Of a stretch of 64,000 nucleotides of DNA, positions 25,969 to 34,680 are shown one piece after another (the first letter of the stretch is position 1; each line of letters opens with the position of its first letter). The position numbers and the translations under genes are program-made. This stretch comes from GCA-2705995 sp048267965 (lineage in GTDB: Bacteria; Bacteroidota; Bacteroidia; Flavobacteriales_G; Salibacteraceae). The notes below the pieces were generated by a model, which saw only the letters and a program-made list of their open reading frames with translations, did no database searches and was not told the origin of the DNA. The stretch spans positions 1 through 64,000 of the forward strand of contig JBLWWK010000004.1 in assembly GCA_048267965.1 (NCBI GenBank). Reading direction: 5' to 3'.

Positions 25969-26587
25969 GAAGAAAGCAGCAGCCATTACAATTATTGTTC
26001 TCCTAATAGACCAAGTTACCAAGTTCTTGGTGAAACTGAACATGCGCTATGGAGAAGAAATAAAACTATTCGATTGGTTTAGAATCAACTTTGTAGAAAA
26101 TCCAGGCATGGCCTTCGGTTTAGAGTTTGGTGGTGAATGGGGAAAACTCGCTCTTACTTCTTTTCGAATTGTAGCTGTTTTTGGAATTGCCTACTACATT
26201 TACACGCTTTCACAAAAAGACACTCCCCGCGGGTTAATCACGGCCATGTCATTAATTTTTGCAGGAGCCGTTGGCAACATTATCGATAGTGTATTCTACG
26301 GTGTAATCTTCTCTGATAGTTATCATGGCATTGCTTCTATTTTTCCAGATGGTGGCGGCTATGCGGGTTGGATGCACGGCCGCGTAGTTGATATGCTTTA
26401 TTTTCCGCTCATGAAAGGCACCTACCCAGAATGGCTGCCTATAGTAGGTGGTAATTATTTCGAATTCTTCCGCCCCGTTTTTAATGTTGCAGACACCAGT
26501 ATTTCGGTGGGCGTGGGTATTATCATTGTTTTCCAGAAAAGATTCTTCAAAACTGAAGAAAAACCAGCTGCAGAAACTACCGCTTAG
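25967..26587 (+). CDS. lspA: Lipoprotein signal peptidase II
   Basis: Inner-membrane aspartyl protease that removes signal peptides from prolipoproteins. The product is 206 residues with four membrane helices. The catalytic aspartates are in GNIIDSVFYG and NVADTSISVG, the family's paired motifs; VENPGMAFGL is the third conserved block. No ATG lies in frame near the N-terminus; the first helix starts right after a TTG at 25967, so TTG is the best start. Lipoproteins such as the 126-residue one at 37.5 kb are its substrates. The gene overlaps the convergent TIGR03643 gene by 11 bases at its 3' end. Confidence 0.92.
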   Translation: MKKAAAITIIVLLIDQVTKFLVKLNMRYGEEIKLFDWFRINFVENPGMAFGLEFGGEWGKLALTSFRIVAVFGIAYYIYTLSQKDTPRGLITAMSLIFAGAVGNIIDSVFYGVIFSDSYHGIASIFPDGGGYAGWMHGRVVDMLYFPLMKGTYPEWLPIVGGNYFEFFRPVFNVADTSISVGVGIIIVFQKRFFKTEEKPAAETTA

Positions 26588-26837
26588 CAATCTTGTTATT
26601 CGAAATAGTTCGTTGACGAGAGCATTTGTGCCTTCCTTCTACAAAACCTCTTTTTCGAAGGTGTTTTGTGTTCCTACCTTGAACGCGCTTGCGCCACATG
26701 CGAAAAGAACTTGGTTTTAATTCTCTTCTCATCACCTCGATAACTTCTTGTTCGGTTAAGCCAAATTGATAGTGGATGGCCTCAAACGGGGTGCGATCTT
26801 CCCACGCCATCTCAATGATTCTGTCGGTTTCTTGCAT
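26577..26837 (-). CDS. TIGR03643 family protein
   Basis: An 86-residue basic protein of the small TIGR03643/DUF2805 family, found mainly in Bacteroidota and marine Proteobacteria; function unknown. Recognised by DRIIEMAWEDRTPFEAIHYQ, then GLTEQEVIEVMRR and SSFRMWRKRV. The ATG at 26837 is preferred; a frame opening at 26897 adds 20 residues not typical of the family. The helix-turn-helix-like N-terminal part and basic C-terminus suggest nucleic acid binding, which is inference. The stop overlaps the convergent lspA end. Confidence 0.8.
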   Translation of the reverse strand: MQETDRIIEMAWEDRTPFEAIHYQFGLTEQEVIEVMRRELKPSSFRMWRKRVQGRNTKHLRKRGFVEGRHKCSRQRTISNNKIAKR

Positions 26838-26978
26838 AAATGCGGATTTCAACGTAATATAATTTATACGGTTGCTTTTTTTATTTGAAAGTTTCAAACT
26901 TTTTCGATATTCGTCCGTATTACACTACACAAACGCCACCTACAATAAATTGTTCAACACACAAAATTTATTTGTACC

Positions 26979-29549
26979 ATGGGAAAATTTTATCCTACTA
27001 CGAAGAAAAGAGGGATCAAAGCGGCTGCAGTTCTGTCGGCTTTCACTCTTTTTTCAGGCCTAGCTAACGCGCAATACTGTACTACAGGAGGCCCCTCTTC
27101 TGGATCTGATTCTAATGTTGAATCGGTTTTACTCAACGGAAATGCTTCTTCTATCAACTTCACGGGAACTTGCCCTGGAATCACAGGAGTTGAAGACCAA
27201 ACAGCTCTCACAGCTGATCTTTCTATCGGTAATTCATACTCTGTAGAAGTAGAGTATGGAACTTGTGGCAGTTCTTATTCTGGTGCTGGTACCGTTTGGA
27301 TTGACTGGAACCAAGATCAAGTTTTTGACGCTTCAGAAGAGGTAGGCACTTGGTCTGGATCACCAACAGTTCTCGAAATTCACAACTTTACGGTTCCTTC
27401 AGGAGCAATGGTAGGAACCACAAGAATGCGCGTTATGCAGCGTGAAAGTGGATCTTTACCACTTGACCCTTGCGGCTCTTACCTTTGGGGATCTGTTATA
27501 GACTTTAACGTTACCGTTAACCCAGGAGCTACAGACGATGCTGCTTTAGGCGCAATTCCTTACCCATCTACCGCTTGTGGATTAACCACAGACAGCGTTG
27601 GGGTAACCCTTCTTAATCCAGGAATTAATGCTATTGACTCTGTACACCTGAACTATAGCATTAACGGTGGCCCTGTTTCTTCTGATACGCTATCAGGCTT
27701 AGGTTTAGCTTCTGGTGGCTCGTTAACGCATACTTTTAGCACGTTCGGAGATTTTACTACTCCAGGTACGTATACTATAGTAGCGTGGGTAGATTACGAT
27801 TTAGATGCACAAAGTGCTAACGATACCGTAATGATTACGCTTGAGAACATTCCTGTTTTAAGCAATTTCCCTTATTTAGAAGATTTCGAAAACGGTATGG
27901 CTGCCTACTCTGCAGGTGGTTCAAGTTCTTCTTGGGAATTTGGAAACCCGAGTAACTCTTTTATTTCGGGTGCTGCAAGCGGTGATAGTGCTTGGGTAAC
28001 TAATCTAACGGGCGACTACAACTCAAGTGAAAACTCTTGGGTAGAATCTCCTTGTTTCGATTTAAGCAGTTATACAGTAGATCCATCTTTACGTTTCTCT
28101 TTCATCATGAATGGCGAAAGCTGCTGTGACGAAGCTTGGGTTGAAGTTTCTGACGATGCCGGTGTTACTTGGTCTAAATTAGGATCAGCCGCAACGGGTA
28201 CTTCGGGTTGGTATAACGATACTTTTAGCGAGTGGTGGGATGGCGACCATGACAATGGCCAAGATTACATTACTTCTGAGCATGTTTTAACAGGTTTGGC
28301 GGGTAGTTCAGATGTGAAAATCCGTTGGGTATTCAGCTCAGACGGAAGTGTACAGTATGAAGGTGTAGGTTTTGATGACGTTACTATTTCAACTTACCCA
28401 GAAGTTAATTTAGGTCCGAATGATACTTTATGTATGGACACTACCTACATGCTAGGTTTAGGAACAGGAACTTATGAGTGGAATGTAGACGGGCAAGTGG
28501 TTTCTTCAGATTCAGCTTACACATTTACTAACTCAGTACAGGTGGTAGATACGTTGATGTTAACGTTTACTAACCCTGTAGGCTTTTCAAACTCAGATAC
28601 AGTAGAGTACTACTATGTACCTGTGGTAAACCTTGGTGCCGATGAAGCCATTTGTGATGGAGATGAGTTACCGTTAGATGCTACTCTTTTCAACGAGAAT
28701 GGCCCTATTTCTTCGCTTTTATTCAACTGGAGCACTGGAAGTTCAAGCTCAAACATAGATGCTGCTACAGCGGGTGCTTTTTCAGTAACGGTTACCGACC
28801 CTGTTTCTGGTTGTGTATCTGATGATGAAATGATTTTAACTGTTAACGCAAATCCAGTTCCGAGTATTGGTGCTGACACTTCTATTTGTGAAGGTGAAAT
28901 CTTAATCTTAGACCCAGGAATGTGGCAAGGTTTCAGCTGGAATAACGGTTCAAACAGCCAGCAAGTTATCGTTAACACTACAGGTTCTTATAGTGTTGAT
29001 GTTACCGATGATAATGGTTGTACAGGTAGTGATAACATTATTGTTTCTGTTAATCCAACGCCAATTATTGAAATCGGAAACGATACAGTTGTAGGAGCCG
29101 GATACGTGTTTAATTTAGATGCTGGTTTAGGTTACAATTCTTACCTATGGAGCAACAATACTTCAGATCCGACTACTACCATTATTGCAGACGAACCACA
29201 AGTAATTTTTGTTCGTGTGGTAGATGCATTTGGTTGTACAGGATATGATGAGTTTAAAGTAGACATCGCTCTAGGTGCAGAAGAATTACACAACGCACAA
29301 GCGTTTAGCGTATTCCCGAATCCTGCGAAAGCTTCAACGCAAGTAGCGTTTGAATTAAAGCAATTCAGCGAAGTTGAAATTCAACTATTCGACATTCAAG
29401 GAAGAGTTGTTTTAAACGAAAAGCAAACTCTTTCATCTGGCGCATACAACAATGTTTTAGACCTAAACAATGTTGAAGCTGGAACTTATATTTTAACCCT
29501 GAAAGTGAACGGTGAAATGGCCGCTCAAACTCGCATTGTTAAGATGTAA
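26979..29549 (+). CDS. T9SS type A cargo protein with GEVED and PKD-like domains
   Basis: Large secreted or surface protein of 856 residues. The signal peptide is residues 1-31 (ending GLANA, then QYC). A GEVED domain follows (about 60-180, with GTVWIDWNQDQVFDASEEV), then a CARDB-like segment (about 185-290), a jelly-roll/MAM-like segment beginning FPYLEDFENG (about 298-480), and several PKD/SprB-like repeats with the recurrent ADTSICEGE and GSYSVDVTDDNGC patterns (about 540-770). The C-terminal 75 residues are a type A sorting domain (AFSVFPNPAKAS ... GTYILTLKVNGE), so it is exported by the type IX system. Probably an adhesin or binding protein; no catalytic domain seen. Confidence 0.88.
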   Translation: MGKFYPTTKKRGIKAAAVLSAFTLFSGLANAQYCTTGGPSSGSDSNVESVLLNGNASSINFTGTCPGITGVEDQTALTADLSIGNSYSVEVEYGTCGSSYSGAGTVWIDWNQDQVFDASEEVGTWSGSPTVLEIHNFTVPSGAMVGTTRMRVMQRESGSLPLDPCGSYLWGSVIDFNVTVNPGATDDAALGAIPYPSTACGLTTDSVGVTLLNPGINAIDSVHLNYSINGGPVSSDTLSGLGLASGGSLTHTFSTFGDFTTPGTYTIVAWVDYDLDAQSANDTVMITLENIPVLSNFPYLEDFENGMAAYSAGGSSSSWEFGNPSNSFISGAASGDSAWVTNLTGDYNSSENSWVESPCFDLSSYTVDPSLRFSFIMNGESCCDEAWVEVSDDAGVTWSKLGSAATGTSGWYNDTFSEWWDGDHDNGQDYITSEHVLTGLAGSSDVKIRWVFSSDGSVQYEGVGFDDVTISTYPEVNLGPNDTLCMDTTYMLGLGTGTYEWNVDGQVVSSDSAYTFTNSVQVVDTLMLTFTNPVGFSNSDTVEYYYVPVVNLGADEAICDGDELPLDATLFNENGPISSLLFNWSTGSSSSNIDAATAGAFSVTVTDPVSGCVSDDEMILTVNANPVPSIGADTSICEGEILILDPGMWQGFSWNNGSNSQQVIVNTTGSYSVDVTDDNGCTGSDNIIVSVNPTPIIEIGNDTVVGAGYVFNLDAGLGYNSYLWSNNTSDPTTTIIADEPQVIFVRVVDAFGCTGYDEFKVDIALGAEELHNAQAFSVFPNPAKASTQVAFELKQFSEVEIQLFDIQGRVVLNEKQTLSSGAYNNVLDLNNVEAGTYILTLKVNGEMAAQTRIVKM

Positions 29550-29582
29550 TTAAACAGTCAATACTAGAATTTAGAATATAAA

Positions 29583-29619
29583 AAGAGGGGGGAATTCAAT
29601 GAATTTCCCCTTTTTTTTG
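29583..29619. terminator. Terminator after the T9SS cargo gene
   Basis: GGGGGAATTC (29588-29597) pairs with GAATTTCCCC (29601-29610) with one G-T wobble, loop AAT, followed by eight T. Flanking A residues make it usable from the opposite strand for the convergent channel gene. Confidence 0.85.
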
Positions 29620-29625
29620 TTCTTG

Positions 29626-30690
29626 TTATTTGGCCAATTCTAACTGCCACGCAATCGACTTAATTTGTTTGACTAATTCAACATTCATCTCGTCTAGATA
29701 CGGGCTCTCTTTCGGGAAAGAAAAGCTGTAATAATCGGTTCTGAGCGATACATTGGCCACTTCTAAATCGGTTTCGTATTCGTTGTTTCTCAAGTAATAA
29801 TCGATAATTGGCTTATCATAGATGAAAAAATCTAATTCATTGTTGGCTAACGCTTTTAACCCATCATCTACTTCATTGTACATTTTAGCACTGGCGTGGT
29901 ATTGAGATAAACTTTTAGCTGGAGACGAACCAGCAACGGATCCTACCTTTAATTTTGCAATGTCTCTAAAAGAATTAATTTCCACATCGAGCGATTTTAC
30001 GGTGAGAGATGAGGCAATGGCTGCTGTTAAACCAGAAATAATAATGATAGCGGCAAACATCCAGACAATGGCCACTAATCTGCCGCCTAACGTTCTTGGA
30101 GATTTGTCTCCGTAACCAACGGTTGTCATGGTTACTGCGCTCCACCAAAAACCATCGCCCACGCCTTTTAAACCTTCACCAAATTCTTCGCTGTTGGCCT
30201 TTCGTTCAAAAAACCAAATTAACAGTCCAAAAATTAAAATCACTAAGAACAATCCTCCTACGGCAGAGAGAAAATTCCAACTAAAAACGTTTTTTATTAA
30301 ACCTACAAAAGCAGTTTCGTCTCTTTTAGCGGCAACTGTAGTTGAAATGTAAAAAGGCTGCGAAAAATCGAGCCGTTTTAACCGATCATCGGTAACAGTA
30401 ACTGGATTAATACTAAAATCTACATCGCCTTTTTCTACAGCCTCCAGTAATTCTTCAAGAGAATCAAAAGCTACCAAATCGAACTGGTAATCGGCATTTA
30501 AGGCAATTTGATTCCATAATTTCAAACTTACCCCTTCTGCTGAGTGCACATCTTCTAATACAAAAGGTGGAGCCGATTTTACTCCAATTTTAAAAACTTT
30601 AGAGCTCGATTCTTCCTCTATTTCTTGCCCTGATAATTGGGTAGAAATCAATAAAAAGATGGTACTGACTAATTTCAATTTAAAAAGCAT
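29626..30690 (-). CDS. Glutamate-receptor-like K+ channel (GluR0 type)
   Basis: Predicted ligand-gated potassium channel of 354 residues built as in cyanobacterial GluR0. A signal peptide (1-21) is followed by the first half of a periplasmic-binding-protein domain (about 32-125). The pore module comes next: M1 at about 140-161, a re-entrant loop with the K+ selectivity filter TVGYGD at 190-195, and M2 at about 203-226. The second half of the binding domain runs from about 235 to the end. The PBP halves flanking a K+-channel pore are diagnostic. The ligand is probably an amino acid. The gene is 5 bases upstream of nothing obvious; pdeM lies just beyond its start on the same strand. Confidence 0.9.
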   Translation of the reverse strand: MLFKLKLVSTIFLLISTQLSGQEIEEESSSKVFKIGVKSAPPFVLEDVHSAEGVSLKLWNQIALNADYQFDLVAFDSLEELLEAVEKGDVDFSINPVTVTDDRLKRLDFSQPFYISTTVAAKRDETAFVGLIKNVFSWNFLSAVGGLFLVILIFGLLIWFFERKANSEEFGEGLKGVGDGFWWSAVTMTTVGYGDKSPRTLGGRLVAIVWMFAAIIIISGLTAAIASSLTVKSLDVEINSFRDIAKLKVGSVAGSSPAKSLSQYHASAKMYNEVDDGLKALANNELDFFIYDKPIIDYYLRNNEYETDLEVANVSLRTDYYSFSFPKESPYLDEMNVELVKQIKSIAWQLELAK

Positions 30691-30695
30691 ACTAT

Positions 30696-31349
30696 TTATT
30701 TTGGTTGTGCTGACATATCTTTTATTGCGGTTCCTGCAATTACAAAAACACGATCATTTTGCGTGGGCTCTAGTGTATATTTCCCAGTAAAATCACCAAA
30801 CGCGGGCAATATGGCTTGGTGTTGAGAAAAGAAAAAGCAGGGTAATCGCAAGCGTTGCTTTCCTTTCCCTTTAAGAATTACTCCTGGATGAATGTGGCCA
30901 CTTAAAACATAGCCCTTGGCAGGAGCCTCTTCTAGCGGAATGTGTGTAAAAACAAACGGTGGAATTGTGAGAGAATCTACCGTTACTTCAATTCCAAATT
31001 TTTGATATTGATGCGGTGCTAACCGATCGTGGTTCCCTTCTACCAGTAGAAAACGAATAGAAGAAAACTGCTGTATAAACCGCCCAAACTCTTCCCATTC
31101 AAGGTTATAATCGCTATGGAACAAATCGCCTAGAAAGAGCACTGTTTGCGGTAAAAACTCATGAATTAGCAATTCGAGCTGAATTAAGTTTGAGAACCTT
31201 GCCTCGGTAGGAACCGATATTCCATTCTTTCTAAAATGGCTCACCTTACCTAAGTGCAAATCACTTACAATCAACAACTTTTGCTTGGGCCAGTATACCG
31301 CTTTTTTGGGAGAGAGTATAAGCTCTTCGTCTTCCACTTGAATTTGCAT
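30696..31349 (-). CDS. pdeM: PdeM-type metallophosphoesterase (ligase-associated nuclease family)
   Basis: Calcineurin-like phosphoesterase of 217 residues. The metal-site motifs are SDLHLGK, FLGDLFHSD, LVEGNHDR and LSGHIHPG, in the usual order. The overall sequence matches the 'ligase-associated DNA damage response endonuclease PdeM' family, normally encoded with an ATP-dependent ligase, an Lhr-like helicase and a beta-CASP nuclease. None of those partners is here; instead it sits between a K+ channel gene and the carotenoid operon, 23 bases after crtYcd on the same strand. A GGTAGGAACC repeat at 31206-31215 encodes VPT. Confidence 0.85.
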   Translation of the reverse strand: MQIQVEDEELILSPKKAVYWPKQKLLIVSDLHLGKVSHFRKNGISVPTEARFSNLIQLELLIHEFLPQTVLFLGDLFHSDYNLEWEEFGRFIQQFSSIRFLLVEGNHDRLAPHQYQKFGIEVTVDSLTIPPFVFTHIPLEEAPAKGYVLSGHIHPGVILKGKGKQRLRLPCFFFSQHQAILPAFGDFTGKYTLEPTQNDRVFVIAGTAIKDMSAQPK

Positions 31350-31372
31350 AAATCAAAGAAAAGCAAAACTGA

Positions 31373-32077
31373 TTAGCTTGCTGTTTTCGTTTTTCTGAAG
31401 TACTCGAACAAAGCAATGTTCATCATAATGAGAAGCATACCATAAAAGGTATCTTCTACAGGAATGGTACCCATTCTTAACCCCATAAATTCAGCGGGAT
31501 TGTACCAAACCACTTCTTCTTCTATCCCTGTACCAGTAAGAACACCGTTAACCATAAAAAACCCTACTAAACCAACAGCATACGCTCTGTAGAATTTACC
31601 GTGCCACTTTGGTTTCAGAACAAAAAGTACAAAGGCCAAAAAAACAGCCACAAACAGAAAGTTGTAGAACGTATAAGTTTGCTCATTAAACACGATAGCT
31701 AAAACGGCAAATATTACAAGAAAACCTCCCGATAAAAAAGGCGCAATTCTATCCCAAACAGAGGTTTTAGGCCAGAAATAGTTTAAAACTTCGTAGATAA
31801 AAACGCACGAATAAGGAACCGTTATAAAAAACAACCATTCGCCTAATGGCAATCCCAACGCCTCTATTCCGCTCAAGTATTTTTCGTTGAAACCCCAAAC
31901 ACCATTTTTTGTGAAAATCACATCCCAGACTACGAAAAAGGTTCCTACCAAAAAGATAGAACCCAAAAGAGCTTTCCAGTTTTTAGCATACTGAACCCTT
32001 GGCTCGAAACTTCGAATAAGCGGAACGAGAATCGTAAAAAAATTGAGCCCTAAATAAAGCCATTGGGTTTCTAGCAT
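31373..32077 (-). CDS. Lycopene beta-cyclase, CrtYcd type
   Basis: Integral membrane carotenoid cyclase of 234 residues with about six to seven helices. Two tandem 'lycopene cyclase' half-domains are visible: each carries a FxxWDxxF-type block and a P-rich segment, for example VVWDVIFTKNGVWGFN with GLPLGEWLFFITVPYSC in the first and EFMGLRMGTIPVEDTFYG in the second. This is the fused form of the heterodimeric CrtYc/CrtYd cyclases and is typical of Bacteroidota. It would form beta rings on lycopene or on a psi-end-modified precursor. Three bases separate it from crtZ, so it is in the operon crtD-cruF-crtZ-crtYcd. Confidence 0.88.
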   Translation of the reverse strand: MLETQWLYLGLNFFTILVPLIRSFEPRVQYAKNWKALLGSIFLVGTFFVVWDVIFTKNGVWGFNEKYLSGIEALGLPLGEWLFFITVPYSCVFIYEVLNYFWPKTSVWDRIAPFLSGGFLVIFAVLAIVFNEQTYTFYNFLFVAVFLAFVLFVLKPKWHGKFYRAYAVGLVGFFMVNGVLTGTGIEEEVVWYNPAEFMGLRMGTIPVEDTFYGMLLIMMNIALFEYFRKTKTAS

Positions 32078-32080
32078 AGC

Positions 32081-32560
32081 TTATGCCTTTGTGGTTTGTG
32101 ATTGGCGAAGCGCTTTTCGGTAATATTTAAACGGCACTACCAACATGCCAAAGCATTCACCATCTTCTTTATCTCGGTATTTGTGGTGAACGTTGTGTGC
32201 TTGCCGAATGGCTTTTAAATACGGGTGTTTTGCCGAACGAAACCATTTAAAACGTTGGTGAATAAACACATCGTGAACAATAAAATAACAGAAGCCGTAA
32301 AAGAGAATTCCAACGCCAACGGCAGGAGCCCAAACGCTATTATTCATCATGCCTAACATAATAAACAACCAACTTGGAACGGCAAAAATGAGGAAGAACA
32401 CATCGTTTTTTTCGAAAAATCCGGGTTCTTTCTGGTGATGATCTTTGTGAAAATACCATCCCCAGCCATGCATTACGTATTTGTGGGTGAACCAAGCCAT
32501 AAATTCCATGCCCCAAAAAGTGAGCCCTACAATACCGAACTGAAGCAGAAAATTGGTCAT
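32081..32560 (-). CDS. crtZ: Beta-carotene 3-hydroxylase
   Basis: Membrane non-haem di-iron hydroxylase of 159 residues. The histidine clusters of the fatty-acid-hydroxylase fold are present: HKYVMHG, HKDHH, and HNVHHK with a preceding HDVFIHQRF. It adds 3-hydroxyl groups to beta-rings. The ATG at 32560 overlaps the TGA of the preceding cruF-like gene as ATGA, indicating translational coupling; a longer frame starting at 32593 is less likely. Confidence 0.92.
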   Translation of the reverse strand: MTNFLLQFGIVGLTFWGMEFMAWFTHKYVMHGWGWYFHKDHHQKEPGFFEKNDVFFLIFAVPSWLFIMLGMMNNSVWAPAVGVGILFYGFCYFIVHDVFIHQRFKWFRSAKHPYLKAIRQAHNVHHKYRDKEDGECFGMLVVPFKYYRKALRQSQTTKA

Positions 32561-33192
32561 ATAGCAATGTATAAATAGATGAAAAACACCCACTGCATTA
32601 GATACAATCCAGCGGCAATTTTGTTCACCTTGTTAAATTGGAGATTCTGCCAAATGGCGTGTATAACAAGCGATGTAACCCACCATGCGATGTAATTCTG
32701 AATAGGAATTTCGTTGTTTAGCCAACTCCACCAACCCAATTCAATGGCTGCTGGCTCTATTAAAAAATCGATGCCTACCATTAAAAAAGAGGCCAACACC
32801 ATTTTAACAATTGCGTGTATTTTGGGTAAAATTAACTCTACCCAAGAAGCGGTTCCTGCAATTAGAATAAACCAATTGATACCAATAAGCAAGGGGGTTT
32901 GCAACCATTCTGGCCCTAGACCACCTTCATACAAGTAAGAACCAAATAGAATTCCTGTATTGGTTCCTACCATTTCTACCAAAAACCCAATAAAATACGC
33001 CACGAAAAATCCCATTACCATTTTCTCAACTGGTCTTTGATAACCGGGAAAAATAAGAATAGCAGAGATCAATAAATTCAGCGGTGTAAGGGCAATAAAC
33101 AGCTCACGGTATTGAGTTGAAAGGCCTATGGCGCCCACCAAATGAAAAATGGCCAATGCCATTAAAATCACTTTTTCTTTCTGTTTAAGCAT
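32557..33192 (-). CDS. Carotenoid biosynthesis protein, CruF-like 1',2'-hydratase (DUF422)
   Basis: Polytopic membrane protein of 211 residues with about six to seven helices, of the DUF422 'carotenoid biosynthesis protein' family that includes CruF. Supporting features are FVAYFIGFLVEMVGTNTGI, SYLYEGGLGPEWLQTPLLIG and FLMVGIDFLIEPAAIELGWW. CruF-type enzymes add water at the 1',2' double bond of the acyclic end. It overlaps crtD by 8 bases and crtZ by 4 bases. The call agrees with the surrounding genes for a monocyclic carotenoid. Confidence 0.82.
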   Translation of the reverse strand: MLKQKEKVILMALAIFHLVGAIGLSTQYRELFIALTPLNLLISAILIFPGYQRPVEKMVMGFFVAYFIGFLVEMVGTNTGILFGSYLYEGGLGPEWLQTPLLIGINWFILIAGTASWVELILPKIHAIVKMVLASFLMVGIDFLIEPAAIELGWWSWLNNEIPIQNYIAWWVTSLVIHAIWQNLQFNKVNKIAAGLYLMQWVFFIYLYIAI

Positions 33193-34663
33193 GAAAAAAG
33201 TCTTTTTCGATAAGTTCTGAAGCTATTTTGCCACTTAACAAACACAGCGGAATCCCTCCTCCTGGGTGCACACTTCCACCGCAGAAATACAACCCTTTTA
33301 TGGTCTGCGAAAAATTAGGATGACGCAAAAAAGCACTCATTCTATTGTTAGAACTAGATCCGTAAAGAGCCCCTTGAAAACTGCTAGTTTTCGATTCAAT
33401 TTGTTGCGGATCTAGCACCGATTCGTTCACAATAAAAGGCTCAATTTCTATCTTTAAAGTTCGGTTTATCTTTTTAATTATTCGCTTTCTTGCTTTTTCA
33501 ATTTCTTGTTGCCAATTTATCGATGAATCGCCCGGAACATTAATCATCACAAACCAGTTTTCTGCATTTTCAGGAGCATCCTCGTGCACTTTTTTGCTGC
33601 TAATGTGAATATAAACAGTTGGGTCTTCGTACATCAATTTTTTGTCAAAAAGGTGGGTAAATTCAGCTTTATAATCTTCTGCAAAGAGAATATTGTGCAC
33701 ATCTAATTCTTGAAATTCACGAGAAATTCCCCAATAAAAAATCAATGCTGAACTGCTGCGTTCTTGACTCAACGTAACTTCTGGTGCTTTTTGCTTTGGC
33801 AACAACTTTCTGTAGGTAGGAACCACATCCATATTCGATACCACCACATCAGCATCGAAATGCGCATTTTTCATCTTAATGCCTTGAATGCGCTGATTTT
33901 TTGCTAAAATCTCTTCTACTCGCTGGTTCAAGTGAAATTGAACGCCTAGTTCTTTCGCCAACTTCACCAACGATTGCGTTATTTGATGCATACCGCCAAC
34001 CGGCATAAATGCACCTTGGTTGTGCTCTAAATGTGGAATGATGTTGAGTACACCTGGCGCTTGGTAAGGATTAGAACCATTATAGGTGGCAAATCGGTTG
34101 AAAAGTTGCACCAAATGGGGTTCTTTCAGTTTTTGAACGTTGCTTTGATGCATAGTTTTCGTCAACCCCAATTTCCAAACATTGACTAATGCTTTCGCCA
34201 CATCTTTCGATAAATAAGTAGACAAACGATGCAAAGATTTTTCTAAAAACAACGAGGCTGTTGTCTCGAAAAGAAAAGCTGAATGAGATAAATAATTACT
34301 AATTACTGTTTTAGAAACCCCTAACTTTTCATTTACTTCTTCACTAAAAGCATTGCTATTGGTGTATGCTGATAACTTCACACCATCTTCCCAAAAATAA
34401 TTGCAGGCAATTTCTAATTGATTGTAATTAAAATAGTCTTGAGGTTTTTTGCCTGCTTTTTTAAACAAATCATCCATTAAATACGGCATAGTAAATAACG
34501 AAGGACCCGCATCGAATCGAAAATCGCCTTGCTGAAAGGCCGTTAATTTCCCACCTAAATAATTATTGGCTTCAAAAACATGAACTTCCGTGTTCTTCAA
34601 TAAAGCAAGATGAATGCTAGTGGCTATGCCAGCAATTCCAGAACCTACAATCGCTATTTTCAC
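33185..34663 (-). CDS. CrtI/CrtD-family carotenoid desaturase, probably CrtD
   Basis: FAD-dependent amine-oxidase-fold desaturase of 492 residues. The Rossmann motif is IVGSGIAGIATS with VHVFEANNYLGGKL; FRFDAGPSLFTMP follows, and the C-terminal FAD block is FCGGSVHPGGGIPLCLLSG. The start is a GTG at 34663, with no better ATG. Sequence style and pairing with a CruF-like hydratase favour CrtD (3',4'-desaturase of 1'-hydroxycarotenoids) over CrtI phytoene desaturase. Phytoene synthase, a separate CrtI and GGPP synthase are not in the window. First gene of the carotenoid operon. A GGTAGGAACC repeat at 33815-33824 encodes VPT. Confidence 0.82.
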   Translation of the reverse strand: MKIAIVGSGIAGIATSIHLALLKNTEVHVFEANNYLGGKLTAFQQGDFRFDAGPSLFTMPYLMDDLFKKAGKKPQDYFNYNQLEIACNYFWEDGVKLSAYTNSNAFSEEVNEKLGVSKTVISNYLSHSAFLFETTASLFLEKSLHRLSTYLSKDVAKALVNVWKLGLTKTMHQSNVQKLKEPHLVQLFNRFATYNGSNPYQAPGVLNIIPHLEHNQGAFMPVGGMHQITQSLVKLAKELGVQFHLNQRVEEILAKNQRIQGIKMKNAHFDADVVVSNMDVVPTYRKLLPKQKAPEVTLSQERSSSALIFYWGISREFQELDVHNILFAEDYKAEFTHLFDKKLMYEDPTVYIHISSKKVHEDAPENAENWFVMINVPGDSSINWQQEIEKARKRIIKKINRTLKIEIEPFIVNESVLDPQQIESKTSSFQGALYGSSSNNRMSAFLRHPNFSQTIKGLYFCGGSVHPGGGIPLCLLSGKIASELIEKDFFHA

Positions 34664-34680
34664 AGGTTTTTTTTAGGTAA

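Noticed and set aside
29626..30690. ABC transporter substrate-binding protein
   Set aside because: The binding-protein halves are interrupted by two membrane helices and a TVGYGD selectivity filter, which fits a channel instead.
33185..34663. CrtI phytoene desaturase
   Set aside because: The pairing with CruF, and the sequence style, favour CrtD. CrtI cannot be fully excluded without a phylogeny.
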